In this document: positions 1 through 5,497 of the stretch, piece after piece
Position numbering within the stretch: position 1 is the stretch's first letter
Layout of the letters: each line of letters begins with the position of its first letter
Assembly: GCA_016784825.1 (NCBI GenBank)
Contig: JADHTT010000067.1
Span: forward strand, 1-5,497
DNA length: 5,497 nucleotides
Reading direction: 5' to 3'
Source of the DNA: Campylobacterales bacterium
GTDB taxonomy: Bacteria > Campylobacterota > Campylobacteria > Campylobacterales > Arcobacteraceae
Position numbers and translations under genes: made by a program
The notes under the pieces: model-generated
The model's input: the letters and a program-made list of their open reading frames with translations, nothing else
Told to the model about the DNA's origin: nothing
Database searches by the model: none

Positions 1-2493
1 AATGATGCACAGCTTAAAGATGCTTTTCAATCTTTAAAAGAAGAGGTATTAAGTAATAATAGGTCTTTAGATGAAGTAATAAATGAATCATTTGCCATTA
101 CTAGAGAAGCTAGTAAAAGAGTATTAAATATGAGACATTATGATGTACAACTTATTGGTGGAATGGTATTAAATGATAATACTATTGCTGAGATGAAAAC
201 AGGTGAAGGTAAGACACTTGTAGCATCACTGCCTGTAGTACTTAATGCAATGACAGGTAAAGGTGTACATGTTGTTACTGTAAATGACTATTTAGCTAGT
301 CGTGATGCAAAAGAACTTGAGCCATTATATAACTTTTTAGGCTTTAGTGTAGGTGCTATTGTAGGCTCAATTAATAGTGATGAAGAGAGAAAAGCTCAAT
401 ACGATGCTGATATTACTTATGGAACAAATAATGAATTTGGTTTTGATTACCTAAGAGATAATATGAAATATTCTTTGGAAGAAAAAGTTCAAAGAGAACA
501 TTATTTTGTAATAGTAGATGAGGTTGATTCTATTTTAATTGATGAGGCTAGAACACCATTGATTATATCTGGACCTACAAATCATAAAAGTGATAACTAT
601 GCTAAAGCTAATGAAATAGCACTTAAAATGGAAAAAGGTGAAAGGATAGAGCCTACATCTCCCGATCAAAGTGTTCAAACTACAGGTGACTTTACTGTTG
701 ATGAAAAGAATAAGATTGTTTTAATTACAGAGCAGGGTATTGAGAAGGCTGAAGAGTTATTTGGTGTTGATAATATGTATTCTGTTGAAAATGCAGCTCT
801 ATCACATAATATTGATCAAGCTTTAAAAGCACAATATATCTTTGAAAAGGATGTTGATTATGTTGTTCAAGACAATGAAGTTATTATTGTTGATGAATTT
901 ACAGGAAGATTAAGTGAAGGGAGAAGATTTAGTGATGGATTGCATCAAGCACTTGAAGCTAAAGAGGATGTAAAGATTCAAGATGAATCTCAAACACTTG
1001 CAGATGTAACATTCCAAAATTATTTTAGAATGTATGACAAATTATCAGGTATGACGGGTACTGCTCAAACTGAAGCTACAGAGTTTGCAGAGATTTATAA
1101 TCTTGATGTAATATCAATTCCAACAAATATTCCAATTTTAAGAGATGACAAAAATGATCTAATTTATAAAACAGAACGAGAGAAGTTTGAAGCTGTATGT
1201 AAGAGAATTCAAGAGTTAAATAAAATAGGACAGCCTGTACTAGTTGGAACTGCATCTATTGAAAAATCTGAGTATTTGCATAGTTTACTAAAGAAAGAAA
1301 AAATTCCACATACTGTTTTAAATGCAAAACAACACAACAAAGAAGGTAAGATTGTTGAAGATGCAGGTCAAAAGGGTGCAGTAACAATTGCTACAAATAT
1401 GGCAGGGCGTGGTGTTGATATTAAGATTCCACAGGAGTGTTTAGATCTTGGTGGTTTAGCAATTATTGGTACTGAAAGACATGAGAGTAGAAGAATTGAT
1501 AATCAACTTAGAGGAAGAGCTGGTCGTCAAGGTGATGTAGGACAATCACAATTTTATCTATCATTAGAAGATAATTTACTTAGAATTTTTGGATCAGATA
1601 AAATAGCTGGTGTTATGAATAGACTTGGTCTTGAAGAGGGTGAGCATATTGAATCTGGCATGGTTACAAGAGCAGTTGAAAATGCTCAGAAAAAAGTAGA
1701 GGCGATGCACTTTGAGAGTAGAAAACACCTACTTGAGTATGATGATGTTGCAAATAAGCAAAGAAATGTAATATTTACATTTAGAGATGAACTATTAAAT
1801 CCAGATTTTGATATTTCATCTAAATTAGATGAAAATATGTATGAGTATGTATCAGTTGTATTAGATGAATCAAATATTATTGATGGTATGCCAAGTGAAG
1901 ATTTCAATCTTGATATGTTAATAGGAAAACTGCAAGAGGAACTTGGCTTAAATATGACAAAAGAAGAAGTTTCACAAGATACTTTTGATGAGGTTGAGCA
2001 AGTTGTACTTACAACTTTAAAAGAATATTACAATGAGAAGATGTCTGTTGCTCCAGATGATCAAAGAAGTGAAATAGAAAGAATCTTATATCTTCAAATT
2101 TTAGATAATGCATGGAGAGATCATTTATACGCTATGGATACATTAAAGACTGGTATTGGTCTACGAAGCTATAATCAAAAAGATCCACTTGTTGAGTATA
2201 AAAAAGAAAGTTATAATATGTTTATTGAATTAATATCTAGTATTAAATCAGAAATTATAAAAATATTATTTACAATTCAATTAAAAGATGAAGCTGCTGA
2301 GCAAGCCGAACTTGAACGAATGAAAGAGCAAATGGAATCTTCTAATGAAAACATTAAGCTCAATAGTGAAGAGAAGATAAACTCTCTTGAAAAGAAAATT
2401 GCTAGAAATGAACCATGCCCATGTGGAAGTGGTAAAAAATATAAGCAGTGTTGTGGCAAAAGCGGACCTAAAAGAGGTGTATTAGCACAGTAA
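1..2493 (+). CDS. secA: Protein translocase ATPase SecA (5' end missing)
   Basis: SecA is the ATPase motor that pushes unfolded preproteins through the SecYEG channel at the inner membrane. The reading frame is open from base 1 with no stop. The first visible codons (NDAQLKDAF...) match SecA before the [11 protein letters not shown] motif, so the true start lies roughly 40 codons upstream; the ATG at 130 is internal. Visible length is 830 residues, near the expected ~870 in total. Landmarks: Walker A GEGKT at 202-216; DEVD Walker B at 517-528, followed by the [11 protein letters not shown] segment; the preprotein cross-linking region after it; SGMTGTA; the second helicase lobe with [10 protein letters not shown] and the [11 protein letters not shown] arginine-finger motif; the scaffold/wing region with RDHLYAMD; and a C-terminal zinc tail. 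The tail is [13 protein letters not shown], with Cys codons at 2416, 2422, 2449 and 2452, all four ligands present; in known SecA proteins it contacts SecB and lipids. No frameshift is seen. It is followed in the same frame by the Lol permease after a 3-base gap. Identification is essentially certain. Confidence 0.98.
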   Translation, partial: NDAQLKDAFQSLKEEVLSNNRSLDEVINESFAITREASKRVLNMRHYDVQLIGGMVLNDNTIAEMKTGEGKTLVASLPVVLNAMTGKGVHVVTVNDYLASRDAKELEPLYNFLGFSVGAIVGSINSDEERKAQYDADITYGTNNEFGFDYLRDNMKYSLEEKVQREHYFVIVDEVDSILIDEARTPLIISGPTNHKSDNYAKANEIALKMEKGERIEPTSPDQSVQTTGDFTVDEKNKIVLITEQGIEKAEELFGVDNMYSVENAALSHNIDQALKAQYIFEKDVDYVVQDNEVIIVDEFTGRLSEGRRFSDGLHQALEAKEDVKIQDESQTLADVTFQNYFRMYDKLSGMTGTAQTEATEFAEIYNLDVISIPTNIPILRDDKNDLIYKTEREKFEAVCKRIQELNKIGQPVLVGTASIEKSEYLHSLLKKEKIPHTVLNAKQHNKEGKIVEDAGQKGAVTIATNMAGRGVDIKIPQECLDLGGLAIIGTERHESRRIDNQLRGRAGRQGDVGQSQFYLSLEDNLLRIFGSDKIAGVMNRLGLEEGEHIESGMVTRAVENAQKKVEAMHFESRKHLLEYDDVANKQRNVIFTFRDELLNPDFDISSKLDENMYEYVSVVLDESNIIDGMPSEDFNLDMLIGKLQEELGLNMTKEEVSQDTFDEVEQVVLTTLKEYYNEKMSVAPDDQRSEIERILYLQILDNAWRDHLYAMDTLKTGIGLRSYNQKDPLVEYKKESYNMFIELISSIKSEIIKILFTIQLKDEAAEQAELERMKEQMESSNENIKLNSEEKINSLEKKIARNEPCPCGSGKKYKQCCGKSGPKRGVLAQ
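2416..2457 (+). other. SecA C-terminal zinc-binding tail (CxCx8CC)
   Basis: The codons encode C-P-C, then eight residues, then C-C-G, next to the conserved GSGKKYK segment. This is the intact SEC-C type zinc knuckle found at the end of many SecA proteins. All four cysteines are present, so the SecA C-terminus is complete, with only a short basic tail after it. Confidence 0.93.
2472..2479 (+). promoter_or_regulatory. Distant Shine-Dalgarno-like AAGAGGTG before lolF
   Basis: AAGAGGTG within the last codons of secA is the best anti-16S-tail match upstream of the permease. It ends 17 bases before the ATG at 2497, longer than the usual 5-10 bases. No closer purine-rich site exists: the bases just before the ATG are CAGTAATCC. 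Translation of the permease therefore probably depends on ribosomes ending at the secA TAA and re-initiating at the ATG, perhaps helped by this site. That is inference from spacing. Confidence 0.4.
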
Positions 2494-2496
2494 TCC

Positions 2497-3702
2497 ATGA
2501 ATCAAAAACTAGTAAATTTAATAGTAAAAAAATATTTAAAATGGGATCATACTAATCCATTTATTAGTATTAGTGCACTACTTGCATTTATAGGTGTAAG
2601 TGTTGGTGTTATGGTATTAATTATTGCTATGGCTGTAATGAATGGTACAGCAAAAGAGTTTGAAAAAAAACTTTTTACTATGAATTATCCTTTAACAATA
2701 TATCCTAAAGTACAGGATAGTGTTGATAAAAATTTATTAGTATTTTTAGAAGAAAAATATCCACATTTAAAATTCTCACCATTTTTACAGACACAAGCAA
2801 TTATTCAAAGTGGTGAAAATATGTCAGGTGGTATTATTTTTGCTGTTGATCCAGGCAGGGAAAAATATATCAATGAAATATATGCGCAAACAATAGAAGA
2901 TATTCAATTAAAAAAATATGATATTGTAATAGGAGAAGGGATACAAGACAAATTATTATTAGCTCCTAATCAAAAAACTACTGTCTTTTTTACTACAATT
3001 ACACCATCAGGTTTTTCACAGATGCCCAAGATGAAAAGATTTAATTATAAAAATAGTTTCAAATCTGGTCTAAATGCATATGATAATGCATATATGTATA
3101 CATCTTTAGATGCAATTTCTACAATATTAAATAAACCAAAAACTGTTTTTGATGGAATACATATATATTCTAATAAACCATTTGAAGATATTAAGATACT
3201 AGAAGAAGAATTAAAAAATTATTCTATAGGTATTGTTGGTTGGTGGCAACAAAATGGTAATTTCTTTGCTGCTATGCAGCTTGAAAAACAAGCATTGTTA
3301 ATTGTTTTGATGTTAATAGTATTAATCGCTTCATTAAATATTATCTCATCTTTACTTATGACAGTAATGAGTAGAAGAAAAGAGATAGCATTATTATTAT
3401 CTCTTGGTGCCTCTAAAATTGAAGTAAAAGCTATCTTTCTAAGACTTGGTTTATTAATAGGCTTAAGTGGTGTTATTTTAGGTATTATACTTGGTTTTAT
3501 TGGTATGTGGGTATTAGGAAGCTTCGATATAATATCGTTACCAGCAGATGTATATGGAAGCTCTAAGTTGCCATTAGAATTATCAATATTTGACTTTAGT
3601 GTTATAGTGTTAGGGTCAAGTATTATGGTATGGTTATCTTCATATTATCCAGCATATAAAGCAACAACTATTAATGTACTTGATACATTAAGAAATGAAT
3701 AA
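2497..3702 (+). CDS. lolF: LolC/LolE-family lipoprotein-release ABC permease (LolF-like)
   Basis: Predicted inner-membrane permease that extracts mature lipoproteins and hands them to the periplasmic chaperone LolA, powered by a LolD ATPase that is not in this window. At 401 residues it has the family length and four-helix layout. Basic cytoplasmic N-terminus; TM1 about residues 26-48 ending in the family-typical VMNG; a large periplasmic domain about 50-262; TM2 about 266-290; a cytoplasmic coupling segment SRRKEIALLLSLGAS (292-306); TM3 about 312-343; TM4 about 366-387; and a C-terminus PAYKATTINVLDTLRNE that matches the family ending PA.+A....P.+ALR.E. The segment NGNFFAAMQLEKQALL is also typical of LolC/E. 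I prefer the LolF name because Helicobacter and Campylobacter relatives use a single LolC/E-like protein, presumably as a homodimer, and from memory encode it beside secA. The ATG at 2497 is the first possible start: the same frame holds the secA TAA two codons earlier. A generic FtsX/MacB-type permease is the main alternative. Confidence 0.85.
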   Translation: MNQKLVNLIVKKYLKWDHTNPFISISALLAFIGVSVGVMVLIIAMAVMNGTAKEFEKKLFTMNYPLTIYPKVQDSVDKNLLVFLEEKYPHLKFSPFLQTQAIIQSGENMSGGIIFAVDPGREKYINEIYAQTIEDIQLKKYDIVIGEGIQDKLLLAPNQKTTVFFTTITPSGFSQMPKMKRFNYKNSFKSGLNAYDNAYMYTSLDAISTILNKPKTVFDGIHIYSNKPFEDIKILEEELKNYSIGIVGWWQQNGNFFAAMQLEKQALLIVLMLIVLIASLNIISSLLMTVMSRRKEIALLLSLGASKIEVKAIFLRLGLLIGLSGVILGIILGFIGMWVLGSFDIISLPADVYGSSKLPLELSIFDFSVIVLGSSIMVWLSSYYPAYKATTINVLDTLRNE

Positions 3703-3718
3703 AGGGCATTTCTGGAAA

Positions 3719-4009
3719 TTAATTTTGATCTGAAATAAGCTTTAGATCGTTAAGTATTAAAGAATCACGTATTTGATTTTCATACATCTTTTTCTCGAGT
3801 TGTTGCTCTAAAAATCTTTGTTCCTCTTTTAATGATATTTGTTGAGAGTATAGTTGATTAATATCTTTACTTAAATAATAAATATTATTACGTAAAAATA
3901 TCTTTGGTATAAAAAGTGTTAGTACTATAATTAAAACTAGAAGTATCATAAATAATAGTTTATTATTGTGATATATTTGTTTTATAAGACTAGTAATCTT
4001 TTTTATCAA
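3719..4009 (-). CDS. Small bitopic membrane protein, FtsL-like
   Basis: A 96-residue protein with a short basic N-terminus (K3, K4, K10, K17), one strong hydrophobic helix at about residues 18-39, then a Gln/Glu/Lys/Leu-rich stretch at about 43-76 that looks like a coiled coil, and a short polar tail. This is the architecture of FtsL/DivIC-type division proteins: cytoplasmic N-terminus, single helix, periplasmic coiled coil. FtsL sits directly after rsmH in many bacterial dcw clusters, as here. Sequence similarity in FtsL is low even among true members, so the call rests on topology and position. The start is TTG at 4009-4007. An in-frame TAA lies five codons upstream, no ATG or GTG lies between, and the next Met (residue 21) would cut into the helix. 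An AAGGG site sits nine bases before the TTG. The gene overlaps the rsmH 3' end by 20 bases, so the two are probably co-transcribed and coupled. No ftsI follows; the gene converges on lolF instead. Confidence 0.8.
   Translation of the reverse strand: MIKKITSLIKQIYHNNKLLFMILLVLIIVLTLFIPKIFLRNNIYYLSKDINQLYSQQISLKEEQRFLEQQLEKKMYENQIRDSLILNDLKLISDQN
3727..3748 (+). other. Weak inverted repeat at the convergent gene ends
   Basis: GATCTGAA and TTTAGATC flank a six-base loop. Read as plus-strand RNA this gives an eight-pair stem including one G-U pair, 24 bases past the lolF stop. It lacks a following U-run, and it lies in the 3' coding end of the minus-strand FtsL-like gene. On that strand the G-U becomes an A-C mismatch. 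It might slow or protect the lolF transcript end, but it is not a classical terminator and may be chance. Confidence 0.25.
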
Positions 4010-4910
4010 TCTTAAATACCCTTAGTTTCGAACTTCTACTTCTTGGATTAACTTTGATTTCAGCTTTTGTAGGGATAATTGGCTTTTTGGTAATAGTCTT
4101 ACCTTTTTGATGGTTATTACCACATTCACATCTATATATACCTTGTGGGCAGATACATTTTTTTGACCATTTTTTGAAATAATTTTTTACTATTCTATCT
4201 TCAAGAGAATGAAACGATATTATTGCCACTATACATTTATTTAGTGATGAGTTTTCAATACTATTAAAAAGGTCTTCTAAAACACCTAGTTCGTTATTAA
4301 CCTCTATTCTAATAGCTTGAAAAGGTAGAGTTGCTGGATGTATTTTGTTTTTATATAGATTTTTAGCAAATAAATTTGCTAAATCTTTAGCACTACTAAA
4401 AGGTCTATTTTGTACCACTAAGCTTGCTGCTTTTTTATATTCTCTTACTTCGCCATATTCTTTAAATATATATTCTAGTTGTGTTTGATCATAATTATTA
4501 ACTACATCATTGGCACTAAGGTCTTGTCCTTGATCCATTCTCATATCTAGTATATCACTATCGAAGCTAAATCCTCTAGATTCTTCATCTAATTGTAATG
4601 ATGATACACCAATATCAGCTAAGATACCTACAATATTTTTATCTTCAAACTTTTGAACTACAGTTTGGAAATTACCTTTATTGAATATAATTCTATCTTT
4701 ATATTTTTCTAGTCTTTTTTTACTAAACTCTAAGGCAGTATCATCTTGATCATTACATATTAGTTTGATATTTGGATAAGCTTCAAGAAGACCTTGACTA
4801 TGTCCACCATACCCTAGGGTACAATCAATAATATAGCCATCTTCACAATTTGAAAATGCTTCTATTGTTTCATTGAATAGTACAGGTATATGTGGTATTG
4901 ATTGATTCAA
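3990..4910 (-). CDS. rsmH: 16S rRNA (cytosine(1402)-N4)-methyltransferase RsmH
   Basis: RsmH (MraW) uses S-adenosylmethionine to methylate N4 of C1402 in 16S rRNA, in the decoding centre of the small subunit. The 306-residue length fits the family. Motifs in order: HIPVLFNETI (7-16); the SAM-binding loop DCTLGYGGHS (29-38); the acidic NDQDD (53-57); ADIGVSSLQLDEESRGFSFD (98-117); YGEVREYKKA (152-161); HPATLPFQAIRIEVNNEL (191-208); ISFHSLEDRIVK (231-242); and NPRSRSSKLR (288-297). Between the last two is a cysteine cluster (C252, C254, C261, C263) of the CxC...CxCG kind that I also recall in Gram-positive RsmH. The start is TTG at 4910-4908: an in-frame TAA lies four codons upstream, and AAGGA lies five bases before it. 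The protein then begins at the expected point before HIPVL. It is first in a two-gene minus-strand unit with the FtsL-like gene and is transcribed away from the aldolase-like gene. Identification is secure. Confidence 0.98.
   Translation of the reverse strand: MNQSIPHIPVLFNETIEAFSNCEDGYIIDCTLGYGGHSQGLLEAYPNIKLICNDQDDTALEFSKKRLEKYKDRIIFNKGNFQTVVQKFEDKNIVGILADIGVSSLQLDEESRGFSFDSDILDMRMDQGQDLSANDVVNNYDQTQLEYIFKEYGEVREYKKAASLVVQNRPFSSAKDLANLFAKNLYKNKIHPATLPFQAIRIEVNNELGVLEDLFNSIENSSLNKCIVAIISFHSLEDRIVKNYFKKWSKKCICPQGIYRCECGNNHQKGKTITKKPIIPTKAEIKVNPRSRSSKLRVFKIDKKDY
4019..4023 (-). promoter_or_regulatory. Ribosome binding site AAGGG for the FtsL-like gene
   Basis: On the minus strand CTAAGGGTATTTAAGATTG places AAGGG nine bases before the TTG codon, inside the last codons of rsmH. 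Together with the upstream in-frame stop, it decides for the TTG start. Confidence 0.6.
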
Positions 4911-4915
4911 GGATA

Positions 4916-4920
4916 TCCTT
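4916..4920 (-). promoter_or_regulatory. Ribosome binding site AAGGA for rsmH
   Basis: The minus strand reads AAGGATATCCTTGAATC, giving a five-base spacer between AAGGA and the TTG. No ATG or GTG start is available in this frame between the upstream stop and the conserved N-terminal motif, so this site supports TTG initiation. Confidence 0.7.
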
Positions 4921-4938
4921 TAGTAATTATTATTTCGT

Positions 4939-4944
4939 TATAAT
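4939..4944 (+). promoter_or_regulatory. Candidate -10 box for the aldolase-like gene (TATAAT)
   Basis: An exact TATAAT consensus lies in the 62-base gap between the divergent genes. Transcription would start near 4951 and give a leader of about 22 bases before the ATG at 4973. No good -35 is seen at the usual spacing (TCCTTT). It overlaps the candidate rsmH -10 box on the other strand. Confidence 0.55.
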
Positions 4945-4945
4945 A
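4940..4945 (-). promoter_or_regulatory. Candidate -10 box for rsmH (TATTAT)
   Basis: The minus strand carries TATTAT, preceded by a T-rich stretch (CGTTTTAATAATTTTAGA). This suits Campylobacterota sigma-70 promoters, which often lack a defined -35. It would give a leader of roughly 22 bases before the rsmH TTG. In such AT-rich DNA the match is weak evidence; position in the only upstream gap is the main support. Confidence 0.4.
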
Positions 4946-4972
4946 TCTAAAATTATTAAAACGAGTACTTAG

Positions 4973-5497
4973 ATGATAGAGAAACAAACTACAAAACTTT
5001 TAGCTGATATCTCATTAGCATTATTTTCAAAAAATTTTTTTGGTATATATCATGGTTCTATATCATCTAAAATTGATCATAATACATTTGTTATAAATAA
5101 TAGAAATGCTATTTTTGATGAGATTAATAATAACAGCTTATGTGAATTAACTATGAATCAAGATGATTATAGTCGTAACCTTGCTAGTATAGAATCAGAT
5201 GTGCATAATGAAATATATAACCAAATACATGAAGCAAAATTTATAGCTTGTGGTATGCCGCCTTTCACAACAGCATATACGCTAAACCATAATAAAATAG
5301 AATTTGAAGACTATTTTGGTAAAGAGGTATTGGGCGATATAGATGTATATGATCCAGGTGATTTTTCAACATGGTATGCTAGAAACACATTAGAAATTAC
5401 AAGATATTTTAAAACAACACAAAGTCATATTATGGTTATAAGAGGTATTGGTGTATATGTATATGATAGAGATATTAATGAGATGATTAAAAAGATT
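4973..5497 (+). CDS. Class II aldolase/adducin-like protein (3' end missing), degenerate metal site
   Basis: The frame is open from ATG 4973 to the window edge (175 residues, no stop), so the gene is partial. An in-frame TAG directly precedes the ATG, making it the first possible start; only a weak AACGAG ribosome site is present. The pattern follows the class II aldolase/adducin fold: a GSIS segment (28-31) where active members have GNIS; SIESDVHNEIY (72-82), corresponding to the SSE..hH..IY helix with its catalytic Glu (here E74); ACGMPPFTTAYTL (92-104), where active enzymes have HTHPPYATAL; DVYDPGD (124-130); and MVIRGIGVYVYDRD (154-167), where they have LLRNHGVVVVGRD. The three usual zinc-binding histidines thus appear to be Cys93, Met95 and Ile159. 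The fold call is fairly firm. Activity as a metal-dependent sugar-phosphate aldolase is doubtful; a structural, adducin-like or otherwise altered role is possible. Transcribed divergently from rsmH. Confidence 0.78.
   Translation, partial: MIEKQTTKLLADISLALFSKNFFGIYHGSISSKIDHNTFVINNRNAIFDEINNNSLCELTMNQDDYSRNLASIESDVHNEIYNQIHEAKFIACGMPPFTTAYTLNHNKIEFEDYFGKEVLGDIDVYDPGDFSTWYARNTLEITRYFKTTQSHIMVIRGIGVYVYDRDINEMIKKI

Noticed and set aside
130..132. ATG at 130 as the start of secA
   Set aside because: The frame is open upstream and encodes conserved SecA sequence (AFQSLKEEV...[11 protein letters not shown]), so this Met is the internal one of MRHYDVQL.
1686..1907. Minus-strand open frame of 73 codons inside secA
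   Set aside because: Lies fully within a certain secA coding region, is Ser-rich shadow sequence, and has no recognisable domain or context.
2277..2498. Minus-strand open frame of 73 codons at the secA 3' end
   Set aside because: Antisense to the conserved SecA zinc tail; its composition is what that coding strand would produce when read backwards. No support as a gene.
2663..2670. Run of eight A in lolF as a frameshift or phase-variation site
   Set aside because: The frame stays intact and encodes FEKKL at a family-typical position; runs this long are expected by chance in DNA this AT-rich.
4125..4157. Cysteine cluster in RsmH (CxC...CxCG) as a novel inserted metal domain
   Set aside because: The same pattern occurs, as I recall, in RsmH of Gram-positive and other bacteria, so it is a normal family variant that E. 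coli lacks.
1..5497. Mobile element, CRISPR array, prophage, defence system or structured RNA
   Set aside because: No direct repeats, transposase, tRNA/rRNA-like sequence or long structured intergenic region was seen; gaps between genes are 3, 16 and 62 bases.

Overview
The window is AT-rich, with few G/C-ending codons, short intergenic gaps and genes on both strands. SecA, a Lol-type permease directly behind it, RsmH and a small FtsL-like protein suggest a low-GC Campylobacterota (epsilonproteobacterium), possibly an Arcobacter-type organism. The protein style and the secA/lol linkage I recall from Helicobacter and Campylobacter support this. The assignment is inference; there is no rRNA or other marker here.

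Layout: (1) 1-2493, plus strand: most of secA, with its first ~40 codons lost off the left edge. (2) 2497-3702, plus strand: a 401-residue LolC/LolE-family (LolF-like) lipoprotein-release permease. It starts three bases after the secA stop and in the same frame. (3) 3703-3718: a 16-base gap where the two transcription units converge, with no clear intrinsic terminator. (4) 3719-4009, minus strand: a 96-residue single-pass membrane protein resembling FtsL. It overlaps the end of rsmH by 20 bases. (5) 3990-4910, minus strand: rsmH (mraW), the 16S rRNA m4C1402 methyltransferase. (6) 4911-4972: a compact divergent promoter region with overlapping -10-like boxes on the two strands. (7) 4973-5497, plus strand: the first 175 residues of a class II aldolase/adducin-like protein, cut by the right edge. 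Its usual zinc-binding histidines appear to be replaced.

Functionally, secA and lolF cover two consecutive steps of envelope biogenesis: export across the inner membrane, then release of mature lipoproteins to LolA. rsmH plus the FtsL-like gene is a remnant of the division/cell-wall (dcw) cluster order rsmH-ftsL, without ftsI behind it. The aldolase-like gene has no obvious functional link to the others.

No mobile element, CRISPR array, tRNA, rRNA or defence system is visible, and no stretch over 300 bases lacks a gene. This is mostly core-genome content. The points most worth a second look are the metal-site-less aldolase homologue, the two TTG starts on the minus strand, and the secA-lolF junction.
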